From Paraburkholderia kirstenboschensis (GTDB lineage: Bacteria > Pseudomonadota > Gammaproteobacteria > Burkholderiales > Burkholderiaceae): DNA of 64,000 nt. The stretch is taken from NCBI RefSeq assembly GCF_904848585.1, contig NZ_CAJHCR010000004.1, positions 186,001-250,000 of the forward strand, written 5' to 3'. The notes below the pieces were generated by a model. The model was not told where the DNA came from and did not search any database. It saw only the letters and a list, made by a program, of their open reading frames with translations. The translations under genes and the position numbers were made by a program. Below are positions 29,511-37,616 of this stretch, one piece after another; position 1 is the first letter of the stretch; each line of letters starts with the position of its first letter.

Positions 29511-30485
29511 ATGACCGACTCCACCGACACCGCCAACCCGTTCCCCTGCGCCCGCTTCATCAAGGAAATCGGCCGCGGGCCGAATGGAGCCCGCGCGCTC
29601 ACCGCCGAAGATACCCGCGCGCTCTACACCGCCATGCTCGACGGCCGCGTCGGTGAACTCGAGCTGGGCGCGGTGCTGCTCGCTTATCGTGTGAAAGGCG
29701 AAACCGCCGACGAACTCGCGGCGATGCTGGCGGGCGCCCATGCGTCGTTCGAGCCGGTTCATCTGCGGCCCGGCGAGTTTCGGCCTGTGTCGATCCCCAG
29801 CTATAACGGCGCGCGCAAGCAGCCGAACCTCGTGCCGCTGCTTGCGCTGCTGCTCGCGCGTGAAGGGGTGCCGGTTCTCGTGCACGGCATTACCGACGAT
29901 CCCGGCCGCGTGACAAGCGCTGAAATTTTCACGCACCTGCGGATACCGCACGCGAACTCGCATGACGACATTGAAGACGGCCTCGCAGAGCGCCGTCTCG
30001 CATTTGCGCCGATCGACGTGCTGGCGCCAAAGCTCGCGCGTCTGCTCGCGCTGCGCCGGCGCATGGGCGTGCGCAACTCGACGCATACGCTCGTCAAGAT
30101 TCTCCAGCCGTTCGCGCCCGCCGGACTGCGTCTCGTGAACTACACGCATCCCCCGTACCGGGACAGCCTCACTCAGCTATTCAGCACCCATCCCGACGCG
30201 GCGGCCGGCGGTGCCTTGCTCGCACGGGGCACGGAGGGCGAAGCCGTGGCCGACACCCGGCGTCAGGTGCAGGTCGACTGGCTGCATGACGGGGTCTGCG
30301 AGACGCGAGTGCCGCATGAGCGCTCGTCGCCCGACGCACCCGAGGTCGAGTTGCCCGAAGCGCGCGACGCCGCGACGACAGCGGCATGGATCGGCGCCGT
30401 GCTGCGCGGCGAGGCGCCGGCGCCGAGCGCGATAGAGAGGCAAGTCGAGTTGATCGCCGACGTCGCGAGAACGCCCGCGCACTAA
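29511..30485 (+). CDS. ybiB: DNA-binding protein YbiB (TrpD2-like)
   Basis: 324 residues. It has the fold of anthranilate phosphoribosyltransferase (glycosyltransferase family 3): the N-terminal helical domain LGAVLLAYRVKGETADELAA and a C-terminal phosphoribosyl-transferase-like domain (NGARKQPNLVPLLALLLARE, GVRNSTHTLVKIL). YbiB/TrpD2 proteins lack TrpD activity and bind nucleic acids, and in E. coli YbiB is LexA-regulated. It is transcribed away from the FAA gene across 225 bp in which no gene is evident. Confidence 0.88.
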   Translation: MTDSTDTANPFPCARFIKEIGRGPNGARALTAEDTRALYTAMLDGRVGELELGAVLLAYRVKGETADELAAMLAGAHASFEPVHLRPGEFRPVSIPSYNGARKQPNLVPLLALLLAREGVPVLVHGITDDPGRVTSAEIFTHLRIPHANSHDDIEDGLAERRLAFAPIDVLAPKLARLLALRRRMGVRNSTHTLVKILQPFAPAGLRLVNYTHPPYRDSLTQLFSTHPDAAAGGALLARGTEGEAVADTRRQVQVDWLHDGVCETRVPHERSSPDAPEVELPEARDAATTAAWIGAVLRGEAPAPSAIERQVELIADVARTPAH

Positions 30486-30500
30486 GGCTCACTCATTCGC

Positions 30501-30884
30501 TCACTCAATCGCGCAACGCGTCGCCTGCCATGCGATGAGGCGCCACTGGCCGTCTTCCTGCGTGTGGATCGCCGTGTAGGCAATGGGAAAAAGCAGTGCG
30601 CCGCTATTCGCTTCCATCTCGATCAGCGCGCGGCCGGTCACGACGCAAGTTTCGCGGCCGACCGCCAGCACATCTTGCGACTGCACTTCGATCTGCCGGT
30701 AGCGGCGGCGCCCTGCGGTAATGCCGTCGATGAACTGTCGCTTCGTCTCGCGCTTGCCGTTCGTGTGCACGTAGCTCACGTTCTCCGCGAGCAGCGCGTC
30801 GAGCGATTGACCGTCGCCGTCGACCATCGCGCGGAAGCGTTCGCGTTCCAGCCCGCGAATCGCCTCGATTGTCTTTGCCGCCAT
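30501..30884 (-). CDS. NTF2-like (SnoaL/DUF4440) protein
   Basis: 127 residues. The cone-shaped NTF2 fold is suggested by the pattern AIRGLERERFRAMVDGDGQS then LDALLAENVSYVHTNGKRET and a C-terminal beta-rich DGQWRLIAWQATR, which closely resembles DUF4440 nuclear-transport-factor-2-like proteins. Such proteins are enzymes or ligand-binding accessory domains of varied function; no role can be given. It converges with ybiB (15 bp) and lies downstream of the pagL-like gene. Confidence 0.8.
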   Translation of the reverse strand: MAAKTIEAIRGLERERFRAMVDGDGQSLDALLAENVSYVHTNGKRETKRQFIDGITAGRRRYRQIEVQSQDVLAVGRETCVVTGRALIEMEANSGALLFPIAYTAIHTQEDGQWRLIAWQATRCAIE

Positions 30885-30927
30885 TGCTCAGCCCCTTGCA
30901 CCGGTGAGCCAGACGCGGCCACGGTCG

Positions 30928-31491
30928 TCAGAAGTTATATTGCAGGTATAGCTGGTGGAAATTTATACCAGGATTCGGCTCTTTGATACCGCCATTCGAA
31001 ACATGCTGGAAGCGGTAGCCCGCCTGATACTGCTGATGGCCGCCGAACTGCATGCCCACGCCCGCCATATCGGCGAACTGGAACGCTGTGGACAGCGTGA
31101 AGGTCGAAGAAATTCTCGGGCTCGACAGCAAGCGCACGCCCGCGCCCAGCTCGACGAAAGGCCGGATTGATCCCGATCCTTTAATGAAGCGAATGATAGG
31201 CGTCACACCGATCTCGCCGATGTTCTCATGCACATTGCCTTCGTTCGTATGCCACCAGGCCACGTGGGCCTCGCCGATCAGCGCGAAATGCCAGTCGCCG
31301 ATCTGCCACCACGTGAGATTGGGGTCCCACACCAAGCCAAGGTCCAGCTTTTTGACATGGCGATCCCCGACAGCCCCGGTGACCTGGATTCCGAACTGAT
31401 CGGCGGCAGCAACGCCGGAAAGGGTGAGCAGCAGAGCCGCGCATGCCGCTTTTAGAGCCAGGCCACGGAAGACGTTCTTTTTGTTGTCCAT
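30928..31491 (-). CDS. PagL-like lipid A 3-O-deacylase (acyloxyacyl hydrolase)
   Basis: 187 residues from MDNKKNVFRG with a signal peptide (LKAACAALLLTLSGVAAADQ). The mature part is a small outer-membrane beta-barrel ending in Phe (LYLQYNF), which suits BAM insertion. The C-terminal GYRFQHVSNGGIKEPNPG contains the His-x-Ser pair of PagL active sites. PagL removes the 3-O-linked acyl chain from lipid A in the outer leaflet. The upstream 34-codon extension lacks a signal peptide and is rejected. It is divergent from rpoH. Confidence 0.82.
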   Translation of the reverse strand: MDNKKNVFRGLALKAACAALLLTLSGVAAADQFGIQVTGAVGDRHVKKLDLGLVWDPNLTWWQIGDWHFALIGEAHVAWWHTNEGNVHENIGEIGVTPIIRFIKGSGSIRPFVELGAGVRLLSSPRISSTFTLSTAFQFADMAGVGMQFGGHQQYQAGYRFQHVSNGGIKEPNPGINFHQLYLQYNF

Positions 31492-31736
31492 CTGATACCC
31501 GAGTTCAGCAAGTTGAACGATCTGTAACAGTCTGCGTATTCTAAAGACAATCTGAAGTCGGTGGATCCTATTAAGAAACTTAAAATTTCGCAATTACATA
31601 CATCAAAAATTGAAAAAATCGGTCGAAAGTGAGAATGAATGGACTTTGTTAGGTAATTCCTACGGCACCGGCGCTGGCCTTTAAAGGCGAGTATGATGGC
31701 TATTGAAACTTGAAATTCAATAGGAAACTACGGAAC

Positions 31737-31766
31737 TTGGATGCCCCTATGAGCTCTAAGTATTAG
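31737..31766 (+). promoter_or_regulatory. Candidate sigma-70-type promoter of rpoH
   Basis: TTGGAT (31737-31742), 18 bp spacer, then TATTAG (31761-31766). Matches to consensus are modest. The -10 overlaps the left arm of the CIRCE element, as expected for a repressed promoter. The remaining gap between the pagL-like gene and rpoH (31492-31736) is AT-richer than its surroundings and shows no gene. Confidence 0.45.
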
Positions 31767-31789
31767 CACTCGGAAAACGAGAGTGCTAA
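31763..31789 (+). promoter_or_regulatory. CIRCE operator (HrcA-binding site) upstream of rpoH
   Basis: TTAGCACTC (31763-31771), nine bases, then GAGTGCTAA (31781-31789): a perfect match to the CIRCE inverted repeat with its standard 9-bp spacer. HrcA binds CIRCE to repress chaperone genes such as groESL and dnaK. Here it lies 61 bp before the rpoH start codon, implying that HrcA represses sigma-32 synthesis. hrcA itself is not in the window. Confidence 0.95.
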
Positions 31790-31850
31790 CATCCAACGCT
31801 GGAGTCCTTACCTGAACAAGCTTTTGCCTGATTCCAAAGGAGTTTTAAAC

Positions 31851-32786
31851 GTGAGCCATGCATTGACCCTTCCGAGTACTCTGAGCCCGTCGTCGGCTAA
31901 GGCCGCTCCGGCAGGTGCGCTGGCGCTCTCGCATTCCTCCCTGCTGCCCGGTCAACTGGGCAATATCGACGCCTACATCCAGGCCGTAAATCGGATTCCG
32001 ATGCTGACGCCGGCAGAAGAACGCCAGTTCGCCACAGAATTCCGCGAGCACGACAACCTCGAGGCTGCACGCCGCCTCGTGCTGTCGCACCTGCGGCTGG
32101 TCGTCTCGATCGCGCGCAACTATCTGGGCTATGGGCTGCCGCACGCCGACCTGATCCAGGAAGGCAATATCGGCCTGATGAAGGCCGTGAAGCGCTTCGA
32201 TCCCGAGCAGAACGTACGTCTCGTGTCGTATGCCATGCACTGGATCAAGGCCGAGATCCACGAATACATCCTGCGCAACTGGCGCATGGTGAAGGTCGCC
32301 ACAACCAAGGCGCAGCGCAAGCTGTTCTTCAATCTGCGCAGCCATAAGCAAGGCTTGGGCGCTTTCACGCCGGACGAGATCGAAGGTCTCGCCAAGGAGC
32401 TGAACGTCAAGCGCGAAGAAGTGGCCGAGATGGAAACGCGCCTCTCCGGCGGCGACATCGCGCTGGAAGGCCAGGTTGAAGACGGCGAAGAGTCGTATGC
32501 GCCGATCGCGTATCTCGCCGACTCGCACAGCGAGCCGACCGCGGTACTGGCCTCGCGTCAACGCGACAAGCTTCAAAGCGACGGTATCGCGACGGCACTG
32601 GAGGCGCTCGACGCCCGCAGCCGCCGCATCATCGAAGCTCGCTGGCTGAAGGTGGAAGACGACGGTTCGGGCGGCTCGACGCTGCACGAGCTGGCCGATG
32701 AGTTCGGCGTATCGGCTGAGCGTATTCGTCAGATCGAAGCTAGCGCAATGAAGAAGATGCGCGGTGCGCTGACCGAATACGCGTAA
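31851..32786 (+). CDS. rpoH: RNA polymerase sigma factor RpoH (sigma-32)
   Basis: 311 residues starting at GTG 31851, chosen because AAAGGAG lies at the right distance upstream; an in-frame TTG at 31824 has no such site. It directs heat-shock transcription. Sigma-70 region 2 (NLEAARRLVLSHLRLVVSIA), the RpoH box (QRKLFFNLR) and the region 4 helix-turn-helix (TLHELADEFGVSAERIRQIE) are all present. The N-terminal ~40 residues are Ser/Pro/Ala-rich. Control by a CIRCE element is indicated upstream. Confidence 0.97.
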   Translation: MSHALTLPSTLSPSSAKAAPAGALALSHSSLLPGQLGNIDAYIQAVNRIPMLTPAEERQFATEFREHDNLEAARRLVLSHLRLVVSIARNYLGYGLPHADLIQEGNIGLMKAVKRFDPEQNVRLVSYAMHWIKAEIHEYILRNWRMVKVATTKAQRKLFFNLRSHKQGLGAFTPDEIEGLAKELNVKREEVAEMETRLSGGDIALEGQVEDGEESYAPIAYLADSHSEPTAVLASRQRDKLQSDGIATALEALDARSRRIIEARWLKVEDDGSGGSTLHELADEFGVSAERIRQIEASAMKKMRGALTEYA

Positions 32787-32849
32787 CGCTCGCCAACGGA
32801 CACATCGCTTGGTGCAAGCCGGTTAGCCCAAAGAAGCGCTGAAGTCGCA

Positions 32850-32882
32850 AGCCCTGCCTCGCAAGACGGCGGGGCTTTTTTT
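32850..32882 (+). terminator. Rho-independent terminator after rpoH
   Basis: AGCCCTGCC pairs with GGCGGGGCT (one mismatch region) across a TCGCAAGAC loop and runs into seven Ts. Confidence 0.88.
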
Positions 32883-32996
32883 ATGCGATGTTCCCGCGCT
32901 GCGCGACAAGACGGGGACGCGTGCCAGATACGCTAAACGGTTCAACTTGCAGCACGCTAACGAATAGCTTGATCGGCATTGCGCCGGTAAACGCAA

Positions 32997-33029
32997 AGCG
33001 GCACCTCGAATCAAGGTGCCGCTTTTTTA
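32997..33029 (+). terminator. Second + strand terminator with no gene in front of it
   Basis: AGCGGCACCT (32997-33006) and AGGTGCCGCT (33014-33023) form a perfect 10-bp stem around CGAATCA, followed by five further Ts in a six-T tract. It lies 115 bp beyond the rpoH terminator, with no open reading frame between. On the minus strand its T-tract is short (TTTGCG), so it would be a weak terminator for nagE, whose stop is 100 bp away. The 32787-33122 gap holds no protein gene. Confidence 0.8.
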
Positions 33030-33122
33030 TTGCGCTGGTTGCCGGGCCGTTCAGTTGCCCGCTATCGCATCACGGCGTGGCATGAAGCGCCTTGAAGCGC
33101 TTTGCACGCCACGCTTGTTTGA

Positions 33123-34940
33123 TCAGGCAGGCAGAGGCGCCGCACCGCCGCTGGCCGGCACGCGCGTGGCCAGTGTTTCCGCGTAACGCCGCGCCGCATC
33201 GCCGACGACGATATGGAACGTATCCGCCGCGACCCACGCCGTGTCGAGCGTCGCGAGACGCTGACGATCCACTGCCGACGGATCTTGCACGACGATACGC
33301 AGACGCGTTGCCGCGACGGCGTCGAGCGACTTTATGTTACCGGCGCCGCCGAACACCGCCAGCCAGCGCAATGGATCGGGATCGAGCGGACCGGTTGCGG
33401 CACGCGACGCACCACCCGCGGTCACCGCCGCCGAAGCCGAACCCGAAGCCGAACCCGAAGCCGAGACCGCAGCTGGCGCAGCAGCCGAAGCAGCCGGCAT
33501 TACCGCAGCGGCATCGTTGCCGCCGCGCTCCATCGCAGTCCGAATTTCATCTGCGATGATGTCCGCTTCCGGCCCGATAATGACCTGCACGTTCGTCGCG
33601 CCGCGCTTGAGCACGCCGCGCGCGCCGATCGTCTTCAGTTCGTTCTCCGACACCTTGCTTGAGTCCACGACCGACAGACGCAGACGCGTCGTGCATGCAT
33701 CCACCACCGAGAGATTCGACGCGCCGCCCAGCGCCGCGATATAACGCTGCGCGCGCGGCACGGCAGCGCCGGCGGCAGGCGAAACGAAACCGCCGGCCGC
33801 GAACGAATCGACTTGCTCGTCGGCAGCGGCCGGTTCGCGGCCCGGCGTCGCCATGTTGAACTTGCGAATGAAGAAGCGGAACAGGCCGTAGTACACCACC
33901 GAATACGCAATGCCGACCGGAATGGCCAGCCAGCCCTTCGTCGAAAGGCCGTAGTTCAGCACGTAGTCGATCGCGCCCGCGGAGAACGTGAAACCGAGGT
34001 GAATGCCGAGCGCAGAACAGATCGCGAGGGCAAGACCCGTCAACAGCGCGTGGATCACGTATAGCACCGGCGCGAGGAACATGAAGCTGAACTCGATCGG
34101 TTCCGTGACGCCCGTCAGAAACGACGTAAGCGCCATCGAGAACAGCAGACCGCCCACGACCGCGCGGCGCTCCTTCGGCGCTTCATGGAACATCGCGAGA
34201 CACGCGGCCGGCAAGCCGAACATCATGACCGGAAAGAAGCCCGTCATGAACGTTCCGGCGGTCGGATCGCCGGCGAAGAAGCGATGCAGATCGCCGGTTA
34301 CGGCGACGCCGCCCGGCGGCGTGAAGGTGCCGAACACGAACCACGTCAACGAATTGAGGATGTGGTGCAAGCCCGTAACGAGCAGCAGCCGGTTCAGCAC
34401 GCCGAACACGAACGCGCCGAACGCGCCCGCCGTGGTCAGCCAATGGCCGGCCGTGTCGATCACGCTCTGCACCGGTTGCCACACATAGCCGAACACAATG
34501 CCGAGCGCGAGACAGACCACGCCCGTGACGATCGGCACGAAGCGTTTCCCTCCGAAGAACGCCAGGTAGTCGGGCAGCTTGATGTCCTTGTAGCGGTTGT
34601 ACAGCAAGCCCGCCACGATACCCGCCACGATCCCGGACAACACGCCCATGTTGAGCTTGTCGTTGATGTCCTTCATCACCGCGACTTCGATCAGATAACC
34701 GATCGCGCCCGCGAGACCCGCGACGCCGTTGTTGTCCTTTGCAAAACCGACCGCCACGCCGATTGCGAACAGCAGCGGCAGGTTGTCGAAGATCGCGCCG
34801 CCGGCGTCGGCGATCATCTTGATGTTGAACACATCGGGCTGGCCGAGGCGCAGCAGCAGGCCGGCAACCGGCAGCACTGCGATAGGCAGCATCAGCGCGC
34901 GTCCCAGGCGCTGAATCTTCAGAAACGGGTTCCCATCCAT
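33123..34940 (-). CDS. nagE: N-acetylglucosamine PTS transporter IIC-IIB (with second IIB-like domain)
   Basis: 605 residues. The IIC domain (about 1-365) imports GlcNAc and has GVTEPIEFSFMFLAPVLYVI, the GNPFLKIQRLGRALMLPIAV start and about ten helices. IIB (about 390-475) carries the phospho-Cys in DACTTRLRLSV. A Ser/Ala/Gly linker follows, then a second IIB-like domain (about 525-605) in which that motif reads DAVAATRLRIVV, so the cysteine is missing. The start MDGNPFLK fits the family. It is the last gene of the nag operon and takes phosphate from NagF. Confidence 0.93.
   Translation of the reverse strand: MDGNPFLKIQRLGRALMLPIAVLPVAGLLLRLGQPDVFNIKMIADAGGAIFDNLPLLFAIGVAVGFAKDNNGVAGLAGAIGYLIEVAVMKDINDKLNMGVLSGIVAGIVAGLLYNRYKDIKLPDYLAFFGGKRFVPIVTGVVCLALGIVFGYVWQPVQSVIDTAGHWLTTAGAFGAFVFGVLNRLLLVTGLHHILNSLTWFVFGTFTPPGGVAVTGDLHRFFAGDPTAGTFMTGFFPVMMFGLPAACLAMFHEAPKERRAVVGGLLFSMALTSFLTGVTEPIEFSFMFLAPVLYVIHALLTGLALAICSALGIHLGFTFSAGAIDYVLNYGLSTKGWLAIPVGIAYSVVYYGLFRFFIRKFNMATPGREPAAADEQVDSFAAGGFVSPAAGAAVPRAQRYIAALGGASNLSVVDACTTRLRLSVVDSSKVSENELKTIGARGVLKRGATNVQVIIGPEADIIADEIRTAMERGGNDAAAVMPAASAAAPAAVSASGSASGSASAAVTAGGASRAATGPLDPDPLRWLAVFGGAGNIKSLDAVAATRLRIVVQDPSAVDRQRLATLDTAWVAADTFHIVVGDAARRYAETLATRVPASGGAAPLPA
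33431..33464. repeat. 12-bp tandem repeat in the nagE linker
   Basis: CCGAAGCCGAAC is present twice in perfect tandem (33431-33442, 33443-33454) and a third, partial copy follows to 33464. On the coding strand it encodes a Gly-Ser-Ala-Ser repeat joining the two IIB-like domains. The unit is a multiple of three, so copy-number change would keep the frame. Confidence 0.85.
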
Positions 34941-35013
34941 TGATACCTCCAATCCCTTGTCTCGTTGTCGACGGACGTCGTTGAGTTATGTAGCGTTGCG
35001 TACCGTGCAGGGT

Positions 35014-37578
35014 TCAGTCCAACGGCCACGTTTCGCGGCTTACTGCTCTTACCGCCTGCGCCGATTCGAGCGCCAGCGCATCCTGGGCGCGTTGACGGCA
35101 CAGTTGATAATCGAGGTTGCGCACCCGCGCCTTGATGCCCGGCACCGAAACCGGGTCCACCGAAAGCTCGGTCACGCCGAGGCCAACGAGCAGCGGCATC
35201 GCAAGCGGATCGCCCGCCAGCGCACCGCATACGCCGACCCATTTGCCATGCCGGTTCGCGCCTTGCACGGTCGCCGCGATCAGCCGCAGCACAGCCGGAT
35301 GCAGACCGTCGGCCTGCGCAGCGAGATCGGCCTGACAGCGGTCCATGGCAAGCGTGTATTGCGTCAGGTCATTGGTGCCGATCGACAGAAAGTCCGCGTG
35401 TTGCGACAGTTGGTCGGCCAGCAACGCCGCCGACGGCACCTCAATCATCACGCCGACTTCGATCGGCTCGGTGCGGCCCAGCTCGCGAGCGAATTCGTCG
35501 ATTCGTTTGCGGATCTGGATCAGCTCGCCGGCATCGGTCACCATCGGCAGCAAAATGCGCACGGCGCCAAACGGCTTCACGGCGAGCAGGCCGCGCAGCT
35601 GATCGTCGAGCAGATCGGGGCGCACCTGCGCGAGGCGAATGCCGCGCAAGCCGAGCGCGGGGTTCGGCTCCGGCGGCAGCGTGAGGTAATCGACTTCCTT
35701 ATCCGCGCCGACGTCGAGCGTGCGGATGATCGCCGTGCGGCCGCTCAATGCGTCGACAATGCCTTGATAGCTTTGTCGATGCTCGTCCGTGGTCGGCGCG
35801 GCTGCGCGGTGAATGAATAGCAGTTCGGTACGCAGCAGGCCCACCGAGTCCGCGCCGTTTTCGACGGCCGTTTTCGCGTCGTCGAGCGTCGCGATGTTCG
35901 CGGCGACTTCGATCGCGCGGCCATCCGCCGTGACCGCAGCTTGCTGCGACGTACGGCGGTTCGCTTCGCGCACGCCCGCGAGGCGGCTGCGCTCGAGACG
36001 CGCGCGTTCCACATCGAACTCCGTCGGTGCAAATTCCAGGCGGCCGGTGGTCGCGTTCACCACGACCTGCGTGCCTTCGGGAATCGCATAGAGCGCATCG
36101 CCGACGGCTACCAGCGCGGGAATGCCCGCCTGCCGCGCGAGAATCGCCGCATGCGACGTCGCACCGCCGCGCGCCATTACGAGAGCCGTGACGCGCGAGC
36201 GATCCAGTGCGGACAAATCGGACGGCGTGAACTCTTCCGCGGCGAGCACGGCTTCGTCCGGGAGCATGCGCGCCGCGGCATTCGTATAGCCGAGCGCACG
36301 CAGCACGCGCTTCTCGATGTCGCGCAGATCGGCGGCACGCTCGGCGAGCAATGCGTCCTCAATATTGGTAAGGATGGCTATCTGTGCGCGGATCGCTTCG
36401 CGCCACGCAAAGCCCGCGCTCTTGCCGAGACTGATCAGATCGCGCGCGGCGTCGAGCAGCGTGGGGTCTTCGAGCAAGACACGATGCACCGCGAAAATAC
36501 CCGCCTCGCCGACCGCGCCGCGTTGCGACGCGTCGCGCACCGTCGTGCCGAGGTCGGCGTCGACGGTCGCAATCGCCTTGTCGAGCAGACGGCTTTCCGC
36601 AGCCGATGTGCCGCTTGCCTGTTCGGGCGGATCGATGTCCGCGTCGTCCCAGCGCACGAGCTTGCCGATAGCCACACCCGGCGCCGCGCAGACACCGGCG
36701 AGCGTGTTCGGCGCGAGAGCCTCGCCTGCCGCCGGTGCCACCGTTTGCGGTGCGGGCGAACTTTGCCGCGCCGGCTTCTCTTCGACTTCGCCGTGTGCCT
36801 CGCGGGTCAGTTCCTGAGCAATCGCGTCGACCGCGGCTCGGGCTTGCGGACCCACACCGAGTAACTCCACAGTCGCGCCTTGACCTGCGCCGAGTCCCAG
36901 CAGTCCAACCACGCTTTCAATTGCCGCCTTGCGCCCTTCGTAACGCACTTCGACACGTGCATCGAAACCGCGTGCCGCTTCACGAGCACGCGCTGCCGGC
37001 CGCGCATGCAGGCCGCCCGCGTGAACCAGGGCGACTTGCGCCCGCGCTTCTTCGGTCACGCTCGTTGCGCTCAACTGACGCGACGCGTCGGCCGCGGCAC
37101 CGTCGCGAGGACGCAGCAACAACAGCGGCGTTTCACCCGCCTTCAGCATGCCGCCCTGCGCGCGCTCGACGATTTCGAACGCGTCCGAGTTGGCAATAGC
37201 GATGACAGAAACAAGGCTCGGCGCATGCAAGGCGATTTGATCCTGATCGAACTCGATCAGCACGTCGCCGGCATGCACGTGTGCGCCCTGCTCGACCATG
37301 GGCGCAAAGCCTTTGCCGTTCAGCTCGACAGTGTCGATACCGATATGCAGCAGAATCTCGGCGCCCTCCGCTGTCGCCAGCGTCACGGCGTGGCCGGTGC
37401 GCGCGAGATGGGTGACGGTTCCCTCGCATGGCGCGACGAGTCGGCCCTCGAGCGGATCGACGCCGATCCCGTCGCCGAACATGCCGCCCGAAAACACCGG
37501 GTCGGGCACGTTCGCGAGCAGCACGACCGGACCGGTCATCGGCGCGAGCAAGACAATATGGCCTTCAGAATGGCTCAT
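35014..37578 (-). CDS. nagF: Multiphosphoryl transfer protein IIA-HPr-EI (NagF-like)
   Basis: 854 residues from MSHSEGH. Three PTS modules are joined: EIIA-Glc type (about 1-150, active His in EILLHIGIDTVEL), HPr (about 185-270, His in HAGGLHARPAARA) and enzyme I (about 290-854; phospho-His in GGATSHAAILARQAGIP, PEP-binding SIGTNDLTQYTLAMDR, GVCGALAGDP). It can therefore carry phosphate from PEP to NagE without separate EI or HPr. Ser is present at the HPr regulatory position (AAIESVVGLLGLG), a possible HprK target. It lies 73 bp upstream of nagE. Confidence 0.95.
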   Translation of the reverse strand: MSHSEGHIVLLAPMTGPVVLLANVPDPVFSGGMFGDGIGVDPLEGRLVAPCEGTVTHLARTGHAVTLATAEGAEILLHIGIDTVELNGKGFAPMVEQGAHVHAGDVLIEFDQDQIALHAPSLVSVIAIANSDAFEIVERAQGGMLKAGETPLLLLRPRDGAAADASRQLSATSVTEEARAQVALVHAGGLHARPAARAREAARGFDARVEVRYEGRKAAIESVVGLLGLGAGQGATVELLGVGPQARAAVDAIAQELTREAHGEVEEKPARQSSPAPQTVAPAAGEALAPNTLAGVCAAPGVAIGKLVRWDDADIDPPEQASGTSAAESRLLDKAIATVDADLGTTVRDASQRGAVGEAGIFAVHRVLLEDPTLLDAARDLISLGKSAGFAWREAIRAQIAILTNIEDALLAERAADLRDIEKRVLRALGYTNAAARMLPDEAVLAAEEFTPSDLSALDRSRVTALVMARGGATSHAAILARQAGIPALVAVGDALYAIPEGTQVVVNATTGRLEFAPTEFDVERARLERSRLAGVREANRRTSQQAAVTADGRAIEVAANIATLDDAKTAVENGADSVGLLRTELLFIHRAAAPTTDEHRQSYQGIVDALSGRTAIIRTLDVGADKEVDYLTLPPEPNPALGLRGIRLAQVRPDLLDDQLRGLLAVKPFGAVRILLPMVTDAGELIQIRKRIDEFARELGRTEPIEVGVMIEVPSAALLADQLSQHADFLSIGTNDLTQYTLAMDRCQADLAAQADGLHPAVLRLIAATVQGANRHGKWVGVCGALAGDPLAMPLLVGLGVTELSVDPVSVPGIKARVRNLDYQLCRQRAQDALALESAQAVRAVSRETWPLD

Positions 37579-37616
37579 TAAACGGGACTCCTCGACACGT
37601 CGCATCTGATTTCTCG

